In this document: positions 27,451-35,806 of the stretch, in pieces
Position numbering within the stretch: position 1 is the first letter of the stretch
How the letters are laid out: the number at the start of each line of letters is the position of its first letter
Notes under the pieces: model-generated
The model's input: the letters and a program-made list of their open reading frames with translations, nothing else
Told to the model about the DNA's origin: nothing
Database searches by the model: none
Source of the DNA: Pseudomonadota bacterium
Lineage (GTDB): Bacteria > Desulfobacterota > Binatia > UBA12015
Direction: 5' to 3'
DNA length: 52,530 bases
NCBI GenBank assembly: GCA_005777805.1
Contig: SXLG01000066.1
Location: 1-52,530, forward strand
Position numbers and translations under genes: made by a program

Positions 27451-28977
27451 GTGCGGATGGCCTCTTGGATCGCGGCGAGCCTCTTTCTGCTGAGCGCGCT
27501 CGCCCAGTGGAACGATCCCGATCCCATTCGTTGGATCGCCCTCTACCTCGGCGCGACCCTGCTGGCGGTCGGCGCGGCGCGCGGTCAATTCTGGCTGTGG
27601 CCGAGCACCTTCGCGACGTTGATTTACCTCGCCACGGCAGCACCGCTGCTGCCCTCGCTGCGCGCCGCGGACCTCAGCGCGTTCACGTCCTTCGGCATGT
27701 CGTCGCTGCGCGACGAGGAGGCGCGCGAAGCGCTGGGGATGCTGATCTGTGCCGGTTGGAGCGGGGGACTGGCGCTGCGCGCGGCGGGACGGCGCCGCGC
27801 CCGACGGCGCCGGCGCGGACTCCTGCTGCCACTCGTCGTCGGCGCCCTGTCGACGGCACTCGGCGGCTGCGCAGCACTGGCCCCCACCCCGGCAACCCTG
27901 CAAGCCAAAGCCGCTCTGCCCATCACCATTCCGCTCGGTCCCGAGGTCGATCTAAGGCCGCGCACCACCGTGGCCTCGGGCCTTGCCAATCCCCGCGGCA
28001 TGTTGGCGCGCGCCGACGGCAGCCTGCTCGTGGCGCTCGCCGGCACGGGCGACTCGGCGGCACCGGGTTCGGGCGCACTGGTCGAACTCACGCCACCGCG
28101 CGAGGGCCGCCGCTCCGTGCGACCGCTGCTCATCGGTCAGGAATCGACCAATCTGGTCGCGCTGGTACGACGCGACGAGGTCTTTGGCCTTGCCGGCATT
28201 TCTGCGGGCGACGACACCGTACTGCTCACCCTGGCTCGCTTCGGTGGTCCCTCGCACGTCCTTGCGATCGAGGGGCAGACGACGCGGCCCTGGGCCGTGG
28301 TGCACGGCAACATCAACGACATGACGTGGGATCCCAGGCGGCGGCGCTGGTACGGCGTGTCGTCTTCGCACGACGAAATACTGATCCTGACCGCCGGTGC
28401 CCGCTCCCGGCGCTTCGTCAAGCTGCCGCCCCTGGCACAGGGCCAGGACGCCGTGCCGGGCTACCTCGAGTACGATCCAACCACCGATCGCATTCTGGTC
28501 TCCCTCTTCACCGGCTCGCCACTCGGCGAGGAGGGCGGCACGGGTACCGATATCATTCCCGGCGCCGGCAAGATCATCGCCGTCGATCCCGATTCCGGGG
28601 ACATCACCGATGTCGTGACCGGACTCACGGCCCCGACCGATCTGGCGCTGGACTCGGCAGGGAAACTCCATGTGCTGGAGATCTCGCGTGATTTCGTCGA
28701 CGCGGTGGAGTCACGGCAAGCGATGCTCGGCAAGGTCAGCCACGGCGGCTTCCGGCGCTTCTCCGGCCGGCTACTGCGCATCGATCGCCAGCGCGGCAGC
28801 GTGACAGTGCTGGCGGACGATCTCGACGCCCCGACGAATCTCGCCTGGGACGGTGCGGCACTGCTGGTGGCCCAGGGCATGGGCACCCCCGAACGGCTCA
28901 TCCCACGCCCCGACGGCAGCATCACCCCGCTCGACGGCGTGATCGAGCGCATCGAGCTGCCGGCCCACCAGCCCTGA
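27451..28977 (+). CDS. Fusion: TMEM220-like membrane domain + SMP-30/NHL-type beta-propeller
   Basis: MASWIAASLFLLSALAQWNDPDPIRWIALYLGATLLA...EEAREALGMLICAGWSGGLAL then repeated propeller-like GLANPRGMLARADGSLLVAL / GLTAPTDLALDSAGKLHVLE / DLDAPTNLAWDGAALLVAQ; RBS GAGAGGAGG. Confidence 0.75.
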   Translation: MRMASWIAASLFLLSALAQWNDPDPIRWIALYLGATLLAVGAARGQFWLWPSTFATLIYLATAAPLLPSLRAADLSAFTSFGMSSLRDEEAREALGMLICAGWSGGLALRAAGRRRARRRRRGLLLPLVVGALSTALGGCAALAPTPATLQAKAALPITIPLGPEVDLRPRTTVASGLANPRGMLARADGSLLVALAGTGDSAAPGSGALVELTPPREGRRSVRPLLIGQESTNLVALVRRDEVFGLAGISAGDDTVLLTLARFGGPSHVLAIEGQTTRPWAVVHGNINDMTWDPRRRRWYGVSSSHDEILILTAGARSRRFVKLPPLAQGQDAVPGYLEYDPTTDRILVSLFTGSPLGEEGGTGTDIIPGAGKIIAVDPDSGDITDVVTGLTAPTDLALDSAGKLHVLEISRDFVDAVESRQAMLGKVSHGGFRRFSGRLLRIDRQRGSVTVLADDLDAPTNLAWDGAALLVAQGMGTPERLIPRPDGSITPLDGVIERIELPAHQP

Positions 28978-29074
28978 TCCACCCGTTCGGCGGCGCGAGC
29001 GCAGGCCCCCACCGACGAGCCGACGTGGGCCATGCCGGGCGTCCGCGGGAGACCTGCGCGGGGCGCCGTCCAGC

Positions 29075-31327
29075 TCAGGGCGCCGGGGCGCGGGCGTAAT
29101 CCACAAAGATTGGCGATGACCAGGCGCGTTCCTCGGTCGGCGAGAGGCAGTCGTCCATGAAGGGGGTGCGGAAGTCGCCCCAGCAGGGATCGACCTTCCG
29201 GCAGTTGCCCTGATCGTCGTAGACGCAACGCAAGTTCTTCGCATTGACCGCCTGGCTCGGCTCCTCGACGGCGCGCGCGTAGTAGAGCGTGTCGCGGGAG
29301 AGTCCCGGAAACTCGTCGTCGGTGAACTCGATCGCGCAACCGGCGGGATCAGCCGGACACTCGAAGACCCGCCACGGATCCTCGATCAACGGGCGCACAT
29401 CCTCGCCCGCCTTCACCTGCGGCTGAATGCGGATCACCTCGATGCGCGAGATCTTCCGCCGGACGTCGGACGGGTTGTAACACTCGCCTTGACAGAGGCT
29501 CTGCAAACGCTCGGGCGAGAGAGACTCGGTCGAGTACTCGGGGCAGCCCGGCTTCTGTTCGAGAGAGCCGACCGCCCGCACCCCGAAGCGCGGCGCCTCG
29601 CCCATCCGTGTCTCGCTACCCATGGGCAGCGCGGCCGTGCTGCCGGGAGCGTTGAGCAGGTCGAACCACAGCAGGATCCGGGGTCCGCTGGTGCCGTAGA
29701 CCTCGCGGCGTTCGAGCGCTTGCCAGATCGAGTCGCGATCGCGGCCGCTGGAGTGCACCGCCGCCAGCCCGCCGGTCAGGAAGAACGAGGCCTGCCGCTC
29801 GACTTCGACCAACTGGAAGCCCTGCATCGGTCTGGTCACCGGATCGAAGGGGATCGCCTGCGAGCGGGGCTCGGCGGCCGGCGGCATCAGGATCGCGCGA
29901 TCCTCGGCGCTGCGGGTTCCGGCGGCCTCGGTCATCTCGCTGCGGTTGTATTCCTTGTAGCCCGTGCCCGGACGGGCGGTGTGGACGTCGCTCGATGCCA
30001 TGAAGCCGAAACGGAAACGGCGCGGGCTCTGCGGGTCCGCAAAGTTCGAGATGGCTTCGATGTACTGCGCACTGCTGCCGGGGCGGTAGTTGAAGGCCGG
30101 CTGGAAGCAATCCTTGCACTGACCGGAATCGAGCCATTCTTCCGTCTTGACGCCGGGCACGGTGAGATGACCCGCGATGGCCGCATTGACGTAGAACTGG
30201 CGCGCCTCTTCGACCCGACGCGTACATTCGTCGGCCGCGAGCCCTTCCTGCCGGCAGCGCTCGCCGATGATCTCGCCCGCACGCCAGCACGAGGGCATGT
30301 AGTCCGGGCGCGGCTCGGGGCAGTGCGGCTTGCCCTGAGCATCGAAGCGGACGGCCTGCCAATCGCGGTACTCCTCGGAGTTGCCGTGCCCCGAGAAGAC
30401 CTCGATCAGGCGCTGCAGATTCGGGTCGTGCATCGCGCCCTCGAGTTGCTTGTCCCAGGTCGAGCCCGGCGGTGTGTAAAAACCCCAGGTCGTGCCGTGC
30501 GGAATCACGATCGCCGGGACGTTCCACTGGCGCAGCTTCTCGAAGAGCACGTCGGGCGTGCCCGCCGACTCGAGGCAACTCTCGGGCAGCTCGCGCACGT
30601 CGATCCCGTCGGGGCAGGGCTCCAGGTCGGCGCGCTCCGAGAGAAACCGGGCCATATCGTGGTAGCGCCGATCGCCGCCGCGCAGCGCCAACATGCCCCG
30701 CATGAAAACACCGGGGGCAGCCTGCAGCGTCTGGGCACTCACGCCGCGCGAGGCGATCGGCCGCGTCGTGATCTGATCGTCGGAAAGGCCCCGCAAGATA
30801 ACATTCTTGTGTCCGTAGTGATCGGCCGGACTGGCGCCAACCTGGGTCCACTCCCAGCCGAGATACGCCACCACATCGGGGTCAGCGGCGTCGCCGGCGA
30901 CGGCATTGCACTGCCGGATCGACTCGACGGTCTCGTCCCAGTTGGCCGGACTGATGCCCTCGGCATGGTCGTTGATCGACCAGAAATCGAGCGTCGAGCA
31001 GTAGCGCGCGAAGTCGCAGGCATCCGCGGGCGGGTGGCTGCCCTCGCCCGCGAGGAAGGGCAGGCTCATCATGAAAGCGTCGGCCGAGAAGGTCGTATGG
31101 ACGTGCAGATCGCCGAAAAGGACTTGTTTGGGCTCGTCCACACCGACACGGCGGGCGGCCGTGGTCACCGCGGCGGCGTGCTCGGCGACGACCTCGGGCG
31201 CCAGCCGGGGACCGGCGATCTCGCCGGGGCTCTCGTGACTTCCGAACCAACCCCGGCCGGCGGCGTAGACCACGAGCACGCCGAGCACGATGAGGACCAC
31301 AGCCCCGGTCAGAATACGTCTGAGCAT
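29075..31327 (-). CDS. DUF3604 family protein (PHP-like), N-terminal TM anchor
   Basis: VLFGDLHVHTTFSADAFMMSLP; FWSINDHAEGI; GWEWTQVG; FGFMASSDVHTARPGTGYKE. Confidence 0.85.
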   Translation of the reverse strand: MLRRILTGAVVLIVLGVLVVYAAGRGWFGSHESPGEIAGPRLAPEVVAEHAAAVTTAARRVGVDEPKQVLFGDLHVHTTFSADAFMMSLPFLAGEGSHPPADACDFARYCSTLDFWSINDHAEGISPANWDETVESIRQCNAVAGDAADPDVVAYLGWEWTQVGASPADHYGHKNVILRGLSDDQITTRPIASRGVSAQTLQAAPGVFMRGMLALRGGDRRYHDMARFLSERADLEPCPDGIDVRELPESCLESAGTPDVLFEKLRQWNVPAIVIPHGTTWGFYTPPGSTWDKQLEGAMHDPNLQRLIEVFSGHGNSEEYRDWQAVRFDAQGKPHCPEPRPDYMPSCWRAGEIIGERCRQEGLAADECTRRVEEARQFYVNAAIAGHLTVPGVKTEEWLDSGQCKDCFQPAFNYRPGSSAQYIEAISNFADPQSPRRFRFGFMASSDVHTARPGTGYKEYNRSEMTEAAGTRSAEDRAILMPPAAEPRSQAIPFDPVTRPMQGFQLVEVERQASFFLTGGLAAVHSSGRDRDSIWQALERREVYGTSGPRILLWFDLLNAPGSTAALPMGSETRMGEAPRFGVRAVGSLEQKPGCPEYSTESLSPERLQSLCQGECYNPSDVRRKISRIEVIRIQPQVKAGEDVRPLIEDPWRVFECPADPAGCAIEFTDDEFPGLSRDTLYYARAVEEPSQAVNAKNLRCVYDDQGNCRKVDPCWGDFRTPFMDDCLSPTEERAWSSPIFVDYARAPAP

Positions 31328-31686
31328 GGGGTCAGGAATCACGGGCCGCATCGCCCCGCAAGCGGCACGCCCCCCCTAAGCCCCGCGCGAGGGCCGTCCG
31401 TCGGAGGCCGGATCCGCCATCGCCTCGACCGCCAATGGTTCCTCGAAGCGCCTCTCGGGGACCAACCGGACGGGGCCGAGCTGCACCGACGGCTTCCGGC
31501 ATGGGGCGCGGCGGCCTCGCTGCAGTTCCGAGAGCGGCCGTTCCCACCCGGTGGCACACCCGGGCCGACCTCTTGACCTCCCTGCCGTTGCAAACAGCCC
31601 CTCGAGGCGCCAAGGGACGGCAAGCTGTGCCAACGGCCGCCACGGAACCAAGCGTTGCGTTCACGCCGCCGCAGAGGAGACCCCCG

Positions 31687-33405
31687 ATGATCCCTTCGCT
31701 TCGATCCCCTTGGCGACTCGTCGCCCTGGCCCTGGTCAGCGTCTCCGCTGCCGCCTGCAGCAATGCCGGCGGCGGCGCGCCGGTCGATCCGCCCGCAGGC
31801 TGCGTCGGCGAGAGTTACGCGAGCACCTTCGAGGCCGTGCAGAAGCTCGTCTTCGCGCGGCACGGCTGCGCCGCCGAGGCCTGCCACGGCGGCGCACGTT
31901 CGGGAGGTCTCGACCTGCGGCCCGAGGTCGCCCACGCCAACCTGATCGACGTGCCCTCGGCCGGCGACGCCGAGGCCCGCGTCGTGCCGGGCGACCCGCA
32001 GCGCAGCACCCTCTGGCGCAAGCTCGCCGCGGCGACCGTGCCCGGCTCGGTCCGGATCGCGAATTCGCCCATGCCGATCGGCGCGGCCCCCCTCAGCGAG
32101 GAGGAACTCGAACTCGTCCGCTTGTGGATCTACGGCGGCGCGCCCGCCACGGGCACCGTGCTCGGCTCCGACGAGCTCGTCGACGGCTGCCTGCCCGAGG
32201 TCGATCCCATCACCATCAAGCCGCTCGATACCCCGGCCCGCGACGAGGGCATTCAACTCGTCATGCCGCAGTACACGCTGCCCGCAGGCGTCGAGGTCGA
32301 GAACTGCTTCGCGTCCTACTACGACTTCTCGGCCCAGATTCCCGCGCGATTCCTCGAGGCCAACGACTACATGTTCCGCTTCAAGGGCATCGAGCTGCGC
32401 CAGGATCCGCAGAGCCATCACGTCATCGTCAACCTGAAATTGCTCGACCCCGCGGAACTCGACCATCCAGATTTCGGCGAGTGGACCTGCAAGGGCGGTC
32501 CCCGCCACGGTGAGGCCTGCGAGCCGCTCGACACCACCGGCTGCGGCGCGGAGGGGCTCTGCGGCAGCGCGCCCCGCGACACGTTTGCCTGCGCCGGCTT
32601 CGGCCCCGGCCCGGGTATTCTTGGCCAGGATCTCTTCCGCATCGGCGGCGCCCAGCAGGCGCAGAACAAGCTCGACTTCCACCCCGGCGTGTTCGCGCAG
32701 ATGCCGGTGCGGGGGCTCGTCTACTGGAACTCGCACGCCTTCAACGTGACGCCCCGCGATCATGTGATGAATGCCCGCCTCAACTACTACTTCGCCGAGA
32801 AGACCGAGTCCTTGCACTCGCTCCGCACCATCTTCGACTCCTCGCGCATCTTCGCGGCCAATGCGGCCCCCTACACCAGCCAGACGATCTGCCAGGACCA
32901 CGTCCTGCCGCAAGGCGCCAACCTCTACGAGCTGAGTTCGCACACCCACAAACACGGCGAGCATTTCTGGGTGGACCTCCAGGGCGGCGAACGAGTCTAC
33001 GAGAACTTCATCTACAACGACCCGGCCGAGGTGCGCTTCGACCCGCCGCGGGTCTTCGACTCGCCCGACCCGGCGCAACGCACGCTGCATTTCTGCGCTA
33101 CCTACAACCACGGCGTCGCCGCCGACGGCTCGCCGGATCCCGAGGTGGTGACGCGCTCGTCGCGTGTGCCGGAGAGCGCGCGCCAACCCGGCTCCTTTGG
33201 CACCTGCGAACCGACCGCCTGCGTCAGCGGCAAGATCGGCGCACCCTGCGACGACGGCGTGCGCGGCAACCTCACCGGCAACGACGACGCCTGCGACTCG
33301 TCGCCCGGCAAAGGCGACGGCTGGTGCGACGCCTGCTCGATCACCGCGGGCGAGAGCACCGAGAACGAAATGTTTATCTTGATCGGAAGCTACTTTATTC
33401 CTTGA
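31687..33405 (+). CDS. Lipoprotein with CX4CH cytochrome-like N-domain and Cu type II ascorbate-dependent monooxygenase-like C-domain
   Basis: Lipobox-like SAAACSN; FARHGCAAEACHGG; SSHTHKHGEHFWVDL; ATYNHG; ENEMFILIGSYF. Confidence 0.7.
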   Translation: MIPSLRSPWRLVALALVSVSAAACSNAGGGAPVDPPAGCVGESYASTFEAVQKLVFARHGCAAEACHGGARSGGLDLRPEVAHANLIDVPSAGDAEARVVPGDPQRSTLWRKLAAATVPGSVRIANSPMPIGAAPLSEEELELVRLWIYGGAPATGTVLGSDELVDGCLPEVDPITIKPLDTPARDEGIQLVMPQYTLPAGVEVENCFASYYDFSAQIPARFLEANDYMFRFKGIELRQDPQSHHVIVNLKLLDPAELDHPDFGEWTCKGGPRHGEACEPLDTTGCGAEGLCGSAPRDTFACAGFGPGPGILGQDLFRIGGAQQAQNKLDFHPGVFAQMPVRGLVYWNSHAFNVTPRDHVMNARLNYYFAEKTESLHSLRTIFDSSRIFAANAAPYTSQTICQDHVLPQGANLYELSSHTHKHGEHFWVDLQGGERVYENFIYNDPAEVRFDPPRVFDSPDPAQRTLHFCATYNHGVAADGSPDPEVVTRSSRVPESARQPGSFGTCEPTACVSGKIGAPCDDGVRGNLTGNDDACDSSPGKGDGWCDACSITAGESTENEMFILIGSYFIP

Positions 33406-33406
33406 C

Positions 33407-33447
33407 CCGGTCGCGGGCGCACCCCAAGCCGGTGCGCCCGCGACCGG
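33407..33447 (+). terminator. Perfect 17-bp stem hairpin immediately after the Cu-domain lipoprotein
   Basis: CCGGTCGCGGGCGCACC / CCAAGCC / GGTGCGCCCGCGACCGG; stop codon ends at 33405. Confidence 0.65.
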
Positions 33448-33562
33448 CTTGACCGAGACGAGCGGCCGGGCCTCGGAGTCAGCCGCCCCAGCGCGAAGAG
33501 CGTGGCGCACGCAAGCGAGCGCGCTCGACCGACAAGCCGCCGGGCCCGCCCCCACAGCGCGG

Positions 33563-35560
33563 CTACTCGACGTAGCCGAGCGTGCGGAGGGCGGACTCCA
33601 GTGCGTGATCGAGCGCTTCGGGCGTACCCGGCTTCGTGCCGTCGAGCGATCCGTCGGCACCACGTGCTCGCCCGCGCTGCACGAGCTGCTCGACCCGGAG
33701 CGGGTGATCGGCGGCTACGTCCCGCGCTTCGAGCGGATCGGTCTCGAGATCGAAGAGGCGCGGCTTACCACCGTCAACGAGCAGTTTCCAGCGCCCCTCG
33801 CGCACGAACCAACCCGCGACCGGCTGACGCCAGACACCGCTCTCGCCGCCCGTGAGACCGCCGCCGAGGCGCTGACCAACGGCGATCGGCGGACAGGCCT
33901 CCCCGGAGATCGCCGCACTCGTCGGTGGCATCCCGGCCAGGCCGAGCAGAGCCGGCGCGAGATCCATCAGTGACGCCAGGCCGCCGACGCGGGCGCCTGT
34001 GCCTCCGGGAATCGAGATCACGAGGGGAACGCGCACGATCTCCTCGTGCAGCGAGTGGCCGTGCTGGACGGTGCCGTCGTCGAGGTTGCCGAGCGCCTCG
34101 CCGTGGTCGGACGTGATCGCGACGATCGTGTTCTCGAGCAAGCCACGTCGTTCGAGCTCGACCAGGAGCCGGCTCAACTCACGATCGGCGTAGGCGATAC
34201 TCGCGTCGTAGGCGCCGGGATCGAGCAGCGGGTCCTCGGCGAGCGGCTTGCCGATCACACGCGCAAACATCTCTTGCATCGCGCGCGCATCGGCGGTCAG
34301 CGGCCGGACGACACGCGGCGTCGGCGGAACCGGCTCGGGCGGAAAGCGCTCGGCCAGATCCGCAGGCATCTCGTAGGGATAGTGCGGGTCGAAGGACTGC
34401 ACCCAGAGGAAGAGCGGCCGGCGATCTTGATCGCCCTCGAGCCACTCGAGCAGGGTCTCGTGCAAACGCCGCGCGTCATGGCCCGGAAACGGCGATCCGG
34501 GCGTCGGCGGCGGGGCCACGATCTCGAAGATCTCGAAACCGCGCTTGAAGCCGACATCACCGCGCAGAACGGGATTGGCGAGGAACGCCGCCGTGCGATA
34601 GCCCGCCGCGCTGAAGCGCTCGGCCAGAGTCGGCTCCGGCGAGCGACGAAGTTCCTTCACCGGGATCGCCGAGGGCCGGATCGACGACATCATCGCCGGA
34701 ATCGAGCCCAACGTCGAGGGACCGGGGGCATAGATCGCGTCAAAGACCAGCGCCTTCTGCGCCAAAGTCTCGAGTTCGGGGGTCGTCGGCCGGCGATAAC
34801 CGTAGAGCGAGAGGTGATCGGCGCGCAGGGTGTCGATCACGTAGAGCAGAACGTTCAGAGGCCGCCGGCGCGCCGGTGCGCGATCTCCACGACGATCTGG
34901 ACCTGAACGACGTAGTTCGAGAGCGGGCTTGATGGGCCGCTGCCGCCCGGCCAACACGACGCGCCCCATGAGTTCCGGCGAGGTGGCGATCTCCAGACGC
35001 GCGAGCCTCCCGGGGCGTGCCGCGATCGCACCGCGCCAGCGCCGGGGACCATCCTGGACCAGCGCCAGCGCCTCGGTACGGTCGCCTGTGGTCACGACCG
35101 CGAGCGGCGCGCGAGGGCGTACCTGCTGCGCTGCGCCAGCGCCCGTCGAGTTTTCGCGAGCCGGAGCGGCGAGTTCGACGACGAGTTCGGCCGCGGCGGG
35201 AAGACGCAGCGTGGCGTGCAGGTCGCGCCGCACCGCACCACCGCCAACCCGGGTCCGAACCACTTCCGCCGCGGCTCGCAACGCCTTGACGATCCCCGCC
35301 GCCTTGGTTCCTTGATCTCTCCGCGAGATCGGCTGATCCGGCGACGGCACATCCATCGCAGCACGGATCCCTCGCGCTGCCGGCACCGCCGCGCAGGGAT
35401 CGGGCGCGAGCAGGTCGAGCACCACCGGCACCCGCACCGGCCCGCTCACGCTCTGGCGCACGGCGGTCCGTAGACCGACAACGAGCACCACCAGCGCAGC
35501 AGCCCGCAGAACGCCGGAGAGGAGAGCGGAAGGCCGTTCGCCGTCGTTGGCAGTGCTCAC
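33563..35560 (-). CDS. Sulfatase/alkaline-phosphatase superfamily protein
   Basis: NVLLYVIDTLRADHLSLYGYRRPTTPELETLA; SFDPHYPYEMP; ITSDHGEALG; HGHSLHEEIVRVPLVI. Confidence 0.85.
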   Translation of the reverse strand: MSTANDGERPSALLSGVLRAAALVVLVVGLRTAVRQSVSGPVRVPVVLDLLAPDPCAAVPAARGIRAAMDVPSPDQPISRRDQGTKAAGIVKALRAAAEVVRTRVGGGAVRRDLHATLRLPAAAELVVELAAPARENSTGAGAAQQVRPRAPLAVVTTGDRTEALALVQDGPRRWRGAIAARPGRLARLEIATSPELMGRVVLAGRQRPIKPALELRRSGPDRRGDRAPARRRPLNVLLYVIDTLRADHLSLYGYRRPTTPELETLAQKALVFDAIYAPGPSTLGSIPAMMSSIRPSAIPVKELRRSPEPTLAERFSAAGYRTAAFLANPVLRGDVGFKRGFEIFEIVAPPPTPGSPFPGHDARRLHETLLEWLEGDQDRRPLFLWVQSFDPHYPYEMPADLAERFPPEPVPPTPRVVRPLTADARAMQEMFARVIGKPLAEDPLLDPGAYDASIAYADRELSRLLVELERRGLLENTIVAITSDHGEALGNLDDGTVQHGHSLHEEIVRVPLVISIPGGTGARVGGLASLMDLAPALLGLAGMPPTSAAISGEACPPIAVGQRLGGGLTGGESGVWRQPVAGWFVREGRWKLLVDGGKPRLFDLETDPLEARDVAADHPLRVEQLVQRGRARGADGSLDGTKPGTPEALDHALESALRTLGYVE

Positions 35561-35806
35561 GCTTCGACCCTCTCGTCAGCCATCAACCCATCCCGTGCCC
35601 CGCGTCGCGGAGAGCGAGTGTACACGGCCAGAGCGCGGGCGCCGTCCCCGGACGTCTTGGTCCGCCGTCGCGCTAGATACGACCGACGAGCACCGCGGCC
35701 CGGTCCCCGGGGGACACGTGTGCATCTTGGTCGCCCGAACCCCGACGGGCTATGATCCGGCCTCGCTCCGCGTCCGGCTCGGGCCGTGGCGCCCGAGCCG
35801 ACGCCC

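Noticed and set aside
29489-31576. 695-aa plus-strand ORF
   Set aside because: Shadow of the DUF3604 gene.
31441-31620. Possible additional 72-bp array upstream of the copper-domain gene (CCTCG at 31441 and 31514)
   Set aside because: Matches too short and diverged to distinguish from chance in high-GC DNA.
31339-33663. 774-aa minus-strand ORF
   Set aside because: Antisense to the copper-domain lipoprotein; no recognisable domains.
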